This document shows positions 9,034 to 18,905 of a stretch of 64,000 bases of DNA, one piece after another; within the stretch, counting starts at the first letter, position 1; each line of letters starts with the position of its first letter. Both the position numbers and the translations under genes were made by a program. The notes below the pieces were generated by a model. That model was not told the DNA's origin. It worked only from the letters and a program-made list of their open reading frames with translations, and did no database searches. Origin of the DNA: Acidimicrobiaceae bacterium (GTDB taxonomy: Bacteria; Actinomycetota; Acidimicrobiia; Acidimicrobiales; RAAP-2); contig PMTF01000004.1 in the NCBI GenBank assembly GCA_003167415.1, forward strand, positions 1-64,000. Direction: 5' to 3'.

Positions 9034-10223
9034 ACAGGTCACGATGCGCACGATGGGTCAGCGCGGGAGCGGGAGCACTATTGCTCGGCGTCTTCGTCAT
9101 ACCGATCGCTCTCAGTGCACCAGCGGGCGCCTCTCTAGGCACGCCACCAACGCAGAACATCAAGGTGCCCACGTCGATCGGTAAGGGCGAGGGTAAATTG
9201 AACATCATCGCCTGGGAGGGCTACACCCAGCCGCAGTGGGTGAAACCGTTCGAGAACACCACCGGCTGCCAAGTCAACGTCAAGTACGCCGGCTCGTCGA
9301 GCGAGATGGTGTCGCTCATGGCCAACGGCGGCGGTCGCCAGTGGGACCTCGTCTCGGCCTCCGGTGACGCTGATCTTCGCCTCATTTATGGCGGCGACGT
9401 GAAGCCCATCAACATCAAGCTCATCCCCTCGTGGAGCGAGTTCCAACCCTTCTTGAAGTCGCCCTCGTTCAACACGATCAACGGACATCACTACGGAGTG
9501 AGTTTCGAATTCGGTCCGAACGTGCTGTTGTATTCGACCAAGACGTTCAAGACCGCGCCGACGTCGTGGTCGGTGATTTACGACAAGAAGTACAAGAGCG
9601 AGATCTCAATACCCGACAACCCGATCCAGATCGCCGACGCGGCGCTCTACCTCGAATCGGCCAAGCCCAGCTTGGGTATCACCGACCCTTATGAGCTGAC
9701 CCAAACGCAGTTCAGCGCGGCCGTCAACCTGCTGAAGAGCGAGCACCCCTTGATCAAGAAGTACTGGGACCTCGCGAGCCAGGAGATCTCACTCTTCCAA
9801 AACGGTGAGGTCGTCGTTGGTGCGGCGTGGCCGTATCAGACCTCAACGCTGAAGGCCGCCCACGCCCCAGTGAATGACACCATTCCCAAAGAGGGCGCGA
9901 CCGGTTGGGCCGACACGTGGATGCTGGCCGCCAACGCGCCTGATCCGAACTGTGCCTACAAGTGGATGGCGTATATGTCCACGCCCAAGATTCAAGCGCA
10001 AGACGCCATCTCCTACGGCGAAACCCCGGCCAACACGCTGGCCTGCCCGATCATGAACACGTTGGAAAAAGGTGGCTGCGCCGCGTACCACGCCAACGCG
10101 CCACAGTCGTATTTCAAGACGATCAAGTTCTGGAAGACCCCGCTTACCACGTGCGACAACGGGACGAACGATTGTATTGGCTTCACTCAATGGCAACAGG
10201 CCTGGACGCAGATCGAGGGTTAA
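9030..10223 (+). CDS. potD: polyamine-type ABC transporter substrate-binding protein
   Basis: Signal peptide; LNIIAWEGYTQPQWVKPFENTTGCQV; overlaps potA stop. Confidence 0.88.
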   Translation: MNRSRCARWVSAGAGALLLGVFVIPIALSAPAGASLGTPPTQNIKVPTSIGKGEGKLNIIAWEGYTQPQWVKPFENTTGCQVNVKYAGSSSEMVSLMANGGGRQWDLVSASGDADLRLIYGGDVKPINIKLIPSWSEFQPFLKSPSFNTINGHHYGVSFEFGPNVLLYSTKTFKTAPTSWSVIYDKKYKSEISIPDNPIQIADAALYLESAKPSLGITDPYELTQTQFSAAVNLLKSEHPLIKKYWDLASQEISLFQNGEVVVGAAWPYQTSTLKAAHAPVNDTIPKEGATGWADTWMLAANAPDPNCAYKWMAYMSTPKIQAQDAISYGETPANTLACPIMNTLEKGGCAAYHANAPQSYFKTIKFWKTPLTTCDNGTNDCIGFTQWQQAWTQIEG

Positions 10224-10229
10224 CTCTGA

Positions 10230-11120
10230 ATGTCCGTGCGTGAAGGAGCCCGCGAACGACTGGGGGCGGCGCTGTGGCGCCGCCCCTGGTTGCGCGGGGC
10301 ACTGATTCTCTCGCCACCGCTGACGTGGTTCCTGGTGGTGTACCTGGCGTCGTTGGTGGCGTTGCTCATCACCGCCTTCTTCAGTGTCAACTCACTTACC
10401 GGCAACGTCGTCTATCAGTGGACGTGGTCCAACTTCTCGCAGATTTTTACGCAGTCCGTATACGGAACCATAATTTTGAGAACGGTGATTATGGCGGTGC
10501 TGGTCACCATCACCGACGCCTTGATCGCGCTGCCGTTTGCTTTCTTCATCGCCAAGATTGCGTCGCGACGGTCGCGCCAGGCGTTTCTCGCTCTCGTCTT
10601 CCTGCCGCTGTGGGCCAGCTATCTCGCCCGGGTGTACGCGTGGATCAACATCCTCTCGAACCACGGAGTATTGCCCAACATTGAATCGCATCTCGGACTG
10701 CCCGTCACGAACCTGGCGTACACCAACGTGGCGATGTGGATCGTCTTCTCCTACCTCTGGCTTCCCTTCATGATTGTGCCGATCTACGGCGCCTTTGAGC
10801 GGGTCCCCGACTCGCTCCTCGAAGCTTCGGCCGACCTGGGTGCCGGCGCGTGGTTCACCTTTCGTCAGATCCTGATGCCGATGATCCTGCCCGGAATTGT
10901 GGCGGGCTCGATTTTCACGTTTTCTCTGACCCTCGGCGACTTCATCACGCCGCTGCTAATTGGTGGGTCCAGTTCGAACTTCATTGGCAACGCCATTTAC
11001 GACAGCGCGATTAACGGCGGCGATTTGCCCTTTGCCGCGGCGCTCGCCTTTGTATCGATCGCCATCATGGCTGTCTACCTTCTACTCGCGCGCCTGGCCG
11101 GCGCCTTTGACGCGATATGA
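10230..11120 (+). CDS. potB: polyamine-type ABC transporter permease
   Basis: Multi-TM, EASADLGAGAWFTFRQILMPMILPGI EAA motif. Confidence 0.88.
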   Translation: MSVREGARERLGAALWRRPWLRGALILSPPLTWFLVVYLASLVALLITAFFSVNSLTGNVVYQWTWSNFSQIFTQSVYGTIILRTVIMAVLVTITDALIALPFAFFIAKIASRRSRQAFLALVFLPLWASYLARVYAWINILSNHGVLPNIESHLGLPVTNLAYTNVAMWIVFSYLWLPFMIVPIYGAFERVPDSLLEASADLGAGAWFTFRQILMPMILPGIVAGSIFTFSLTLGDFITPLLIGGSSSNFIGNAIYDSAINGGDLPFAAALAFVSIAIMAVYLLLARLAGAFDAI

Positions 11121-11926
11121 AGCTCTCGCGACTCACTCGCGGCGGCTTCGCCGTTTTCGCCGCGTTGGTCGTCACGTTCTTGCTCGGCCCACTCTTTGTC
11201 ATTGTCCTCTTCGCTTTCGACAAGTCCAACGTGCAGTCACTGCCGATTCGACACTGGACCACGCACTGGTTCGCGGTCGCGTTCAACGATCCGGCGGTGC
11301 GAAGTGCTCTTTGGCTGAGCGTGAAGGCGGGTTGCGCGGCGACATTCATCGCGCTGGTCCTCGGCACGCTCGTCGCTTTCGGAATACACCGGTTCCGCTT
11401 CTTCGGTCGTGACACCGTGTCCCTCTTGCTGGTCCTACCGATCGCCCTACCGGGCATCGTGACCGGCCTCGCATTGCAGTCGGCCTTCAACATCTCACAC
11501 ATCGACCTGTCGATATACACGATCATTGTGGGACACGCCACCTTCTGCACGGTCGTGGTATTCAACAACGTGGTCGCCCGCCTGCGCCGCACGTCCACCT
11601 CGTTGATCGAGGCGTCATCGGATCTCGGTGCCCGGCCGTTGCAGACGTTCCGACTTGTAACCATACCCATGCTCTCGACGGCGCTCATCGCCGGGGCGCT
11701 GCTCGCGTTCGCGTTGAGCTTCGACGAGGTAATCGTCACCACGTTTACCGCGGGAGCTCAGAATACACTTCCGCTGTGGATTTTCGGAGCCATCCTGCGT
11801 GGGCAACAGTTGCCCGAGGTGAACGCGGTGGTCGTCTTCGTCTTGATCTTGACCGCCGTGCCGATTGCCTACGCCGCTCGGATATCAAGTGGCGAGCAAT
11901 CATTCCGGTCGACGGGGTCAAAATAA
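11117..11926 (+). CDS. potC: polyamine-type ABC transporter permease
   Basis: Multi-TM, EASSDLGARPLQTFRLVTIPML EAA motif; ATGA overlap with potB. Confidence 0.88.
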   Translation: MKLSRLTRGGFAVFAALVVTFLLGPLFVIVLFAFDKSNVQSLPIRHWTTHWFAVAFNDPAVRSALWLSVKAGCAATFIALVLGTLVAFGIHRFRFFGRDTVSLLLVLPIALPGIVTGLALQSAFNISHIDLSIYTIIVGHATFCTVVVFNNVVARLRRTSTSLIEASSDLGARPLQTFRLVTIPMLSTALIAGALLAFALSFDEVIVTTFTAGAQNTLPLWIFGAILRGQQLPEVNAVVVFVLILTAVPIAYAARISSGEQSFRSTGSK

Positions 11927-12160
11927 TTGTTGGGCTGGCAGCGACGCCGTCCGCGAGGCGTTCCCGACTGTATCTGTCTTAGTTCCAAATATGCCGTCTA
12001 GCATCGAATCGCTCACTTGACTGCGCTAAGCGAGACCATTGCGCACCTCGTCGGACTTTCGTCCATCAAACTATCTGTCTTCCCCCGGTGATCGTGTTGT
12101 CGGACATCGGTAGACTTCCGATTTTGGGCTCGGGGACGTCATAGCCTGAACGGAGGGGAC

Positions 12161-13168
12161 ATGAAGAGCAGTGTTACGAGCAGGCTCCGGTTCCTGGGTA
12201 AATCATTCATCATTTTACTTGTCACGCAATGTCTTGTTTGGTGCACTACCGGCGTCCCGGTCGGTGCGTCTAGCGATCAGCTCAGCGCGGCGATCTCGCA
12301 GGCCAAATTGACACATATGATTAACGCCTCGATCAGCGTTAACAACCTCCCGAGTACCGTGACGCCATCACTCAGCACTTTGGCAAACGGCGGTGACCTT
12401 GGTAGCACTCTCGATGGGGGGGCATGCGGAAACATTAATGTCAGTGCCTGGCGGGAGAACATTGCACACTGTTACTTTGGCGATACAAGGTCGAAGGTTA
12501 CCGTGGCACTGATCGGAGACTCACGCGCTGGAATGTATCTGGACACTTTCGCCAACCTCGGAAAGCTTGAGCACTTCAAGGTTCTCTTCATTGCCAAAGA
12601 TGGGTGTCCGTCACCGCTGGGTACATATATGACAAACAACAGCGGTGAGATGAGCGACACAGTGTGGACCGCGTGCTCGAACTTCCATTCATATATGATC
12701 TCCAACCTGAAGAAGATAAAACCACGCGTGATCGTTGTCTCAAGTAATTCGGACATTGACCTCACAAACCCTCCGCACGCAGCAACTGGTCCTGAGATTC
12801 AGGCAGACATGACTGCCTTCTTGTCTAAATTGCCCGCGAGTTCCCGAGTTATCGTGCTCGGCGGATTCCCACAACCCGCCCCGACAGCCAATCCGACCGT
12901 GTGCCTTTCGCGTAACCCGGTGAACGTTGCATCCTGTGCGTTCACTCCCTCTGCGGGTACCCAGACGGACAATGCTGCTTTTGCCTCTGCCGCCACGGCT
13001 GAAGGCGACGTGTTTGTCAATCAGACTCGGTGGTTCTGTACAAGTACTTGTCCGGCATTAATCGGTAAGTTCGTCCCTTACACGACCGACGCGTTTCACG
13101 CAGACAACACATACCTAAAGTTCTTGATCGGTGTTCTCTGGTCGTCCATAGAGCGATACGTAAGGTAG
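12161..13168 (+). CDS. secreted SGNH-domain protein (acyltransferase/hydrolase-like)
   Basis: N-terminal signal; VALIGDSRAGMYLD (GDS block), DAFHADNTYLKFLIG (C-terminal D-x-x-H). Confidence 0.7.
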   Translation: MKSSVTSRLRFLGKSFIILLVTQCLVWCTTGVPVGASSDQLSAAISQAKLTHMINASISVNNLPSTVTPSLSTLANGGDLGSTLDGGACGNINVSAWRENIAHCYFGDTRSKVTVALIGDSRAGMYLDTFANLGKLEHFKVLFIAKDGCPSPLGTYMTNNSGEMSDTVWTACSNFHSYMISNLKKIKPRVIVVSSNSDIDLTNPPHAATGPEIQADMTAFLSKLPASSRVIVLGGFPQPAPTANPTVCLSRNPVNVASCAFTPSAGTQTDNAAFASAATAEGDVFVNQTRWFCTSTCPALIGKFVPYTTDAFHADNTYLKFLIGVLWSSIERYVR

Positions 13169-13512
13169 CCAAACCCACGAAAGCCGCACCCCACGACGTA
13201 CGAAGGAAGCTCGAGGGATTCGCACGCTGGGTCTTGCGCCAGCGGTACTAACCAACATTCGAGTCCTCGAGCTGTCAAGCAATCCGACCACATTTGCCCA
13301 ACCAGGGAGACCGCAGAACTGCTGAAACTAAGCCACTTCCCAATGTCGAACACTCACCGCGACTGTGACTCCTTCCAATTGACCAAAGGTTTCCTCTGGA
13401 CCGAGTGCCGATTCACTGGCACTTTCAGCAATTTGTTAGCAGTGTTGTCAAAGGTAGAGACAACGTAGTGACTGGTGCCATAACTTAAATGCTTTCGGTG
13501 CTGCTGCATGTG

Positions 13513-13592
13513 CCGACGAAAAGGCAAACCCTTCGCGAGTTGGGGGCGCAAAGCCACGGGACTCTTGAGTCAGCCGGGCCGCCGAATCGGAT
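13513..13592 (+). promoter_or_regulatory. cyclic di-GMP-I (GEMM) riboswitch aptamer
   Basis: CCGACGAAAAGGCAAACCCTTCGCGAGTTGGGGGCGCAAAGCCACGGGACTCTTGAGTCAGCCGGGCCGCCGAATCGG carries conserved GGCAAACC, GCGCAAAGCC and AGCCGGGCCGCCGAA blocks. Confidence 0.88.
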
Positions 13593-13655
13593 GCTTCATG
13601 GCTTCGTCCACCGGTGTGTTCCGTCTGCTCACAGGGCAGAGCCAGGGAGCATCAG

Positions 13656-15098
13656 GTGTCGAATCAGAATCGTAGGGATCCTTTATATCGAGGAACCGGT
13701 ATCGGGGTTCGTGGTGCTGACAGTCGAAAACGTCGGCCAATCTTGACCGGGGTGGTCGTGACTGCGTTAATTATTGGTTCAGCATTGTCTGCGGGGGTCG
13801 CGAACGCCATCGGATCACAATCGAATGCAAGTCAACCGACGAACCGGGCAATCTCAAATATTCCGAATCTCAAGGAACTCGCACACAAGGACGCAGGACG
13901 CTCGCCGATCGCCAACGCCAGCATAAAACCGAAGAAAAAGGCCCCTTCAAGCGAGGTAAAGCGTCGGCGTCGGCGTCGGCCGGTGGTGGCAGCCGTAGCC
14001 GCAACCTCGAAGACTTCCGCTTCACCGACGGCAAGTCAGGGTTCGGGCTTTGTTGAACGCAACGATACGTCACTAGCTCTGAATGGACAGCCTTATAAAT
14101 TCGTAGGCATCAATATTTATATGGCCGCCAGCGTCGTAACTCCCGCGAGTTGCGACGGCGACAGTTATCCCGCGCTCAACCTAAATGCCATCTTGTCAGT
14201 CATGCCGAACGGCATCGTATTCCGTTTTTGGGCGTTCCAAGACTTCTTCGTATCTAATGGGACTTTGAATTGGACGAGTTTCGATCAAGTCCTCGCGATT
14301 GCGGCCGCCCATGGTGACAAAGTGATACCAGCCCTGGCCAACCAATACAGTTATTGCGACGGAGCCGCAAAAACTCTTGCATGGTACCAAAGCGGCTACA
14401 AAACCACGATCGAACCTGGCGATATTGTCCCATACCGGCAGTACGTGACAGACGTGGTGAGTCGCTATGCAAACAATCCCACTATCGCCATGTGGCAACT
14501 GGTGAACGAAGGGGAAGCTGTAAACGGCAGTGGGAGTTGCAACGAGTCAGCCGCCTTGGCCGCGCTGCTTGCATTTTCAAACAATGTCGGGGGTCTAGTT
14601 CATAGTCTTGATCGCAATCACCTAGTGAGCCTGGGTGCCCTAGCCGGGTACTCCGGATCGGGAGCGCAATGGTGTGGAGCACAGAACGGCGACTACCAGC
14701 TTCTGATGGCTTCGCCTGGTAACGACGTATGTGACTACCACGACTACGGATACCCCAATAAACCGATGGGGATTCCATTCGGCCCAGACCTATCTACCGC
14801 TATTGGAATGTGCCACGCTGAGGGCAAACCACTCATGGTAGGTGAGACTGGAATCGTGGACAATACCTCCGCCGGATTGGCTTCACGGGCAGCGGAGTAC
14901 ACAGCTAAGTTTTCGGCGCAGTTTAGCGCCGGGGCGGTTGGGGAACTTATGTGGACATGGGCAAACTCGTCCGATTACGTGTCACCCGGACACGTCAGCG
15001 CCTACCCAGATTACGGAGTCTTCCCTGGTGACCCTGCGCTGGGAGTTTTCCATACGTTTCTAAATTCGGGACTCCTCGGGTTCTCGAAGGCAACTTGA
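13656..15098 (+). CDS. secreted glycoside hydrolase, GH5-like (mannanase/cellulase type)
   Basis: KFVGINIYMAA, NPTIAMWQLVNEGEA (NE catalytic motif), VGETGIV, GELMWTWAN; GTG start at 13656 preceded by GGGAG. Confidence 0.8.
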   Translation: MSNQNRRDPLYRGTGIGVRGADSRKRRPILTGVVVTALIIGSALSAGVANAIGSQSNASQPTNRAISNIPNLKELAHKDAGRSPIANASIKPKKKAPSSEVKRRRRRRPVVAAVAATSKTSASPTASQGSGFVERNDTSLALNGQPYKFVGINIYMAASVVTPASCDGDSYPALNLNAILSVMPNGIVFRFWAFQDFFVSNGTLNWTSFDQVLAIAAAHGDKVIPALANQYSYCDGAAKTLAWYQSGYKTTIEPGDIVPYRQYVTDVVSRYANNPTIAMWQLVNEGEAVNGSGSCNESAALAALLAFSNNVGGLVHSLDRNHLVSLGALAGYSGSGAQWCGAQNGDYQLLMASPGNDVCDYHDYGYPNKPMGIPFGPDLSTAIGMCHAEGKPLMVGETGIVDNTSAGLASRAAEYTAKFSAQFSAGAVGELMWTWANSSDYVSPGHVSAYPDYGVFPGDPALGVFHTFLNSGLLGFSKAT

Positions 15099-15248
15099 CG
15101 CCCTTGACGTGACGCAGTTCTCTCTTAAGGCGCGTCCCCACTTGGGTCGACGGCCACCGGTCGATGTCCTCGAACCTCATCAAATGGCGCGCACGTATTG
15201 CTCGCAGTTTCGGAAGCGTTCAAACAGCCGAAACGAGGAACTACATGC

Positions 15249-15500
15249 GCCACCACGTCATTTGATCGCGTCATCGCCATCGACGGAATCGCCGTCACTG
15301 GCGTGACCTTCAGGCCAGAGGGCGTCGTGGTGAGGATTCGCCGGCGCAAGCGTTCCCACCGGTGTCCCTGCGGGTGAACCACGAGGACGCACTTCGACCG
15401 CTCGACTCGTCCTAAGCGTCACCTCGACCTTAGGGCGACTAAGTGCTTCCTCGAAGCCGAGATCTGTTGGATCGAGTGTGCGAGGTACCGACAAGTTCGT
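15249..15500 (+). pseudogene. ISL3-family transposase N-terminal relic
   Basis: Frame reads ATSFDRVIAIDGIAVTGVTFRPEGVVVRIRRRKRSHRCPCG*TTRTHFDRSTRPKRHLDLRATKCFLEAEICWIECARYRQVR with an internal stop; resembles ISL3 N-terminal Zn-binding region. Confidence 0.72.
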
Positions 15501-15966
15501 CGCGAAGATGCAGGTTGACCGGTACTTTTGCGACAACCTTAATTGGTCCCCAATGTTGCCGAGATCTTTGGAGCGGGCATCGCTGTGAAGCACCGATGGA
15601 GCAGTCAAGATTCTAGGGAATCTGCACGATAACGCCATTACAGACCGGCCAGGAACCCATTGAACTCGACTCTCGAGTCATCGTTTGCACACTTCTATGA
15701 GCCGACTCTCAAATCCTTGGAAACAAATAATTGATTTCGAAATCACAACCGAGCAGACGGAGAACGTGAACTTCTTGGTTGTCGTTCCCCCGTTGGCGCT
15801 CGTCAAAGTCTCGATGGCCGGCCATGATCTGACCGGACCGCTAATTTCTCCCGTTAATGAGTCCAAGGTGAGTCACGCAGGCTGCGACGACGCTGGTCAC
15901 CGTCAGTTCGCACATGAGACGACGACCTTACGTCGAAGTGGATCATCGTGAAGAGTACCTAGTAGG

Positions 15967-18645
15967 TTGTCCACCATGTCACGCGACATTCTACGAATTT
16001 TGCGGGGCTGTTTGATATCGCGACGGACCCTTTGGATCCGCGCCAGACTTCTGGTTGGCGCCCTCGTCGCGCTGACCACGTTCTTCGTACCGGTTACCTC
16101 GCTTCTCGCGACGAGCGCAAAAGCGGACTCTTTGCAAATGTCATCAGACAATTCCGCAACGGGTTGGTATTCGAATGAACCCCTTCTATCTCCAGCCAGA
16201 GTCAAGGGCGGCGACTTCGGTGAACTCTTCGACACTCAGCTCAGTGGTGAGGTCTACGCGCAGCCCCTAGTCAGCCACGCCACCGTGCTGGCAGTCACGG
16301 AGAACGATCACGCCTACGGTCTCAACGCCACAACCGGAGCCATCGAGTGGCAGGACGTCTTTGGTCCTGCCGCCGACCCGGACGCCCAGATCGGCTGTCC
16401 AGCTACGGGATCAGTTTTGGGGATAACGGGAACACCGGTCATCAATCCATCAACCGGCATCGCCTACTTCGTTGCCGCAAGAGACTCCGGCACGAACGGC
16501 GCCACTCAGTGGTTCATGGAAGCCGTCAGCGCACAGTCCGGAGCGACGGCGCCGGATTGGCCCGCGGGAGGCGTACAGATACAGGGCTCGGCCGACGGTG
16601 ATCCGGGCACCGTCTTTAACGGGCAGTATCAGTTGCAACGCCCAGGACTTGTTCTCGTAAATGGTGTCATCTATGCCGCCTTTGGCGCGTTATGCGACGT
16701 CGGCAACTGGGAGGGCTGGCTCGTCGGAGTTAGTGAATCGAGCGCGAGCATTACCACCATGTGGTCCACAGAAGAGAACGTGCCCGACATGGGTTTCAAG
16801 CAACCAGGCTCTGGAATATGGCAGTCCGGATCACCTCCCGTTGTGAACAGCCAAGGTGACATCTTCGTTGCCACTGGTAACGGCGATGATCCGACGGGGC
16901 CTCTACCTGGCAGCGACGCGAACGCTGATACGTATGGCGAAGCCGTGATTGAATTGAGCACCTCAGGGGGAACTCTTCATCCCATCGACTTTTTTATTGC
17001 CGCCGATGCGCAGGCTCTCAATGCCCAAGACGGCGACCTCGGATCAGGAAGTCCTGTGGCGCTGCCCGCGAGCATGGGAACAAAACAGGAACCCAACGTC
17101 ATGCTGATTGACGGAAAGCAGGGGATCCTGTATGTGTTGAATCAGAATAAACTGGGCGGCTTTCAACAGGGGGCCAAGGGGACTGATGAAGTTCCCTCGG
17201 AGGTGGGTTCTTACGGCGGAGTGTGGGCAAAACCTGCAGTCTGGCCCGGAAATGGGGGCTATGTATATATTCCGACGACCGGAATGTCTGGATTCGCGAC
17301 TGACGGCGGTTCACTTGACGCATTCAAGCGCACGGTGAGGGCCAACGGCGTAGTGTCGTTCACGCTCGCTGGAGCGACCGCCTACAGCGGCAACATCTTC
17401 GGCTACGGCTCTGGCACGCCGATCGTCACTTCGAACGGCTCTAAGTCAGGGTCAGCGCTGGTATGGATCATTCACGCCATCGGTCCAGGCGGAGTGGACT
17501 CACAGTTGGAGGCGTATAGCCCAATACCGGTGAAGAAGTCCCTAGACGAGGTCTGGAGTTCGGAACCCTTTACCTCCAACGTCTTCGACCAACCAGGTGT
17601 CGAAAACGGCATCGTCTACGTCGGAACGGCTAGCCAGACGCTTTTGGGTTTTGGCGCGGTTCCTTCGAAAACCCCGGCACTGGTCGGTACCAATGTGATC
17701 TTCCCCGTGACTGTTGTTTCGCAGTCGGTTACTCAGAGCGCCACATTCACGGTGTCCGCACCCACGACGGTGTCGTCATTCGCGGTGTCCGGGAGCTACT
17801 CCATGGGTGCGCCAAGTGCGTCCTTGCCAGCGTCGCTGGTGAAGGGCCAGTCGATCACCGTACCCATCACCTTTACCCCGACCTCCCTTGGCGCGAACTC
17901 GGGAACACTCACGGCCAACGTCTCCAGAGCCGCCGCCGCGATCACTTTGAATGGACAAGGTGAGACGCCAGCCACCTCGTTCACGATCTCCCCTGACGAG
18001 GCAAACTTCCTTCCCGAACTCATTGGTGGTCCTGCATCGAAGCCCGAACCAATCACGTTTACGAATGTCTCTTCAACTCCCATCACCGTGACGGGATTCG
18101 CTTCACCGATATTGCCATTCTCGGTGACGAATCCTCCGGCGGACCAGACGATTCAGCCGAACGGCGGGACACTCATCGTCAACGTTGTATTCCATCCGCC
18201 GAGTTCCTCAGGCGACTTTGTGCACGTCTTCAACAGCGTCGCGACCCTCGAAACTAGTGCGGGGAATTTCGGTATTGCGATCTCGGGTTCGGCGGATCCG
18301 CCAGCCAATATCAGCACGGCGCCCGACGTCCTCAATTTCGGTAAGGTCGCAGTGGGCTCGAGCGCGACGTTGGAATTCGATCTCGGCGACCAAGGAGGCT
18401 TCCCTCTTCGAATCATCCGGTCGACGCCACCCAGAACCAACGGCTTTCGTGCCCTAACAAATCCATTTGTTCAGTTGGCCAAAACCAGTCCACCTCACAC
18501 CATCGCTTCGAACACTTCAGTCCAAGAGACGGTGAAGTTCGCACCGACAAAAAATGGATACGTGACGGCAACGTGGCTGCTCGAGGGCAACGACGGCAAT
18601 GGCGTTCAAAGAGTCACTCTCATGGGAACGGGATACACGCGTTGA
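15967..18645 (+). CDS. secreted PQQ-like beta-propeller protein with C-terminal ASH/choice-of-anchor-type domains
   Basis: Signal segment; HATVLAVTENDHAYGLNATTGAIEWQ and VMLIDGKQGILYVLNQ propeller strands; SPDEANFLPELIGGPASKPEPITFTNVSSTPITVTGF and LNFGKVAVGSSATLEFDL repeats. Confidence 0.75.
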   Translation: MSTMSRDILRILRGCLISRRTLWIRARLLVGALVALTTFFVPVTSLLATSAKADSLQMSSDNSATGWYSNEPLLSPARVKGGDFGELFDTQLSGEVYAQPLVSHATVLAVTENDHAYGLNATTGAIEWQDVFGPAADPDAQIGCPATGSVLGITGTPVINPSTGIAYFVAARDSGTNGATQWFMEAVSAQSGATAPDWPAGGVQIQGSADGDPGTVFNGQYQLQRPGLVLVNGVIYAAFGALCDVGNWEGWLVGVSESSASITTMWSTEENVPDMGFKQPGSGIWQSGSPPVVNSQGDIFVATGNGDDPTGPLPGSDANADTYGEAVIELSTSGGTLHPIDFFIAADAQALNAQDGDLGSGSPVALPASMGTKQEPNVMLIDGKQGILYVLNQNKLGGFQQGAKGTDEVPSEVGSYGGVWAKPAVWPGNGGYVYIPTTGMSGFATDGGSLDAFKRTVRANGVVSFTLAGATAYSGNIFGYGSGTPIVTSNGSKSGSALVWIIHAIGPGGVDSQLEAYSPIPVKKSLDEVWSSEPFTSNVFDQPGVENGIVYVGTASQTLLGFGAVPSKTPALVGTNVIFPVTVVSQSVTQSATFTVSAPTTVSSFAVSGSYSMGAPSASLPASLVKGQSITVPITFTPTSLGANSGTLTANVSRAAAAITLNGQGETPATSFTISPDEANFLPELIGGPASKPEPITFTNVSSTPITVTGFASPILPFSVTNPPADQTIQPNGGTLIVNVVFHPPSSSGDFVHVFNSVATLETSAGNFGIAISGSADPPANISTAPDVLNFGKVAVGSSATLEFDLGDQGGFPLRIIRSTPPRTNGFRALTNPFVQLAKTSPPHTIASNTSVQETVKFAPTKNGYVTATWLLEGNDGNGVQRVTLMGTGYTR

Positions 18646-18691
18646 CCCGCCGCAGTAGTAGCAAACTCCGGGACTGGTCTGTATTTCAGTT

Positions 18692-18843
18692 AGCGACCGT
18701 CGTTCTCGCCTTATTGCGTCGCGCGTCGGTGGCGTAGAGACCATAGATGCTGACCAGTCGCCCAACGCGCTTGTAATGAGCGCCGTAACCCCGCTTAGCC
18801 AGTTCGTTGGTAAGACGCGGACCGCCAGAGGAATTGTTGAAGT
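18692..18843 (-). pseudogene. IS3-family OrfB transposase relic
   Basis: Minus-strand frame reads FNNSSGGPRLTNELAKRGYGAHYKRVGRLVSIYGLYATDARRNKARTTV, resembling OrfB upstream of the DDE domain; no intact ORF. Confidence 0.6.
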
Positions 18844-18905
18844 GACGAGCGACCGAGTACTCGCGACCTCGACGAGGCCCACCTGGTCAACGAGATCCGC
18901 GACAT

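Noticed and set aside
15540-15960. Possible further gene remnants before the PQQ-propeller gene
   Set aside because: Short ORFs on both strands without recognisable motifs; no supported call.
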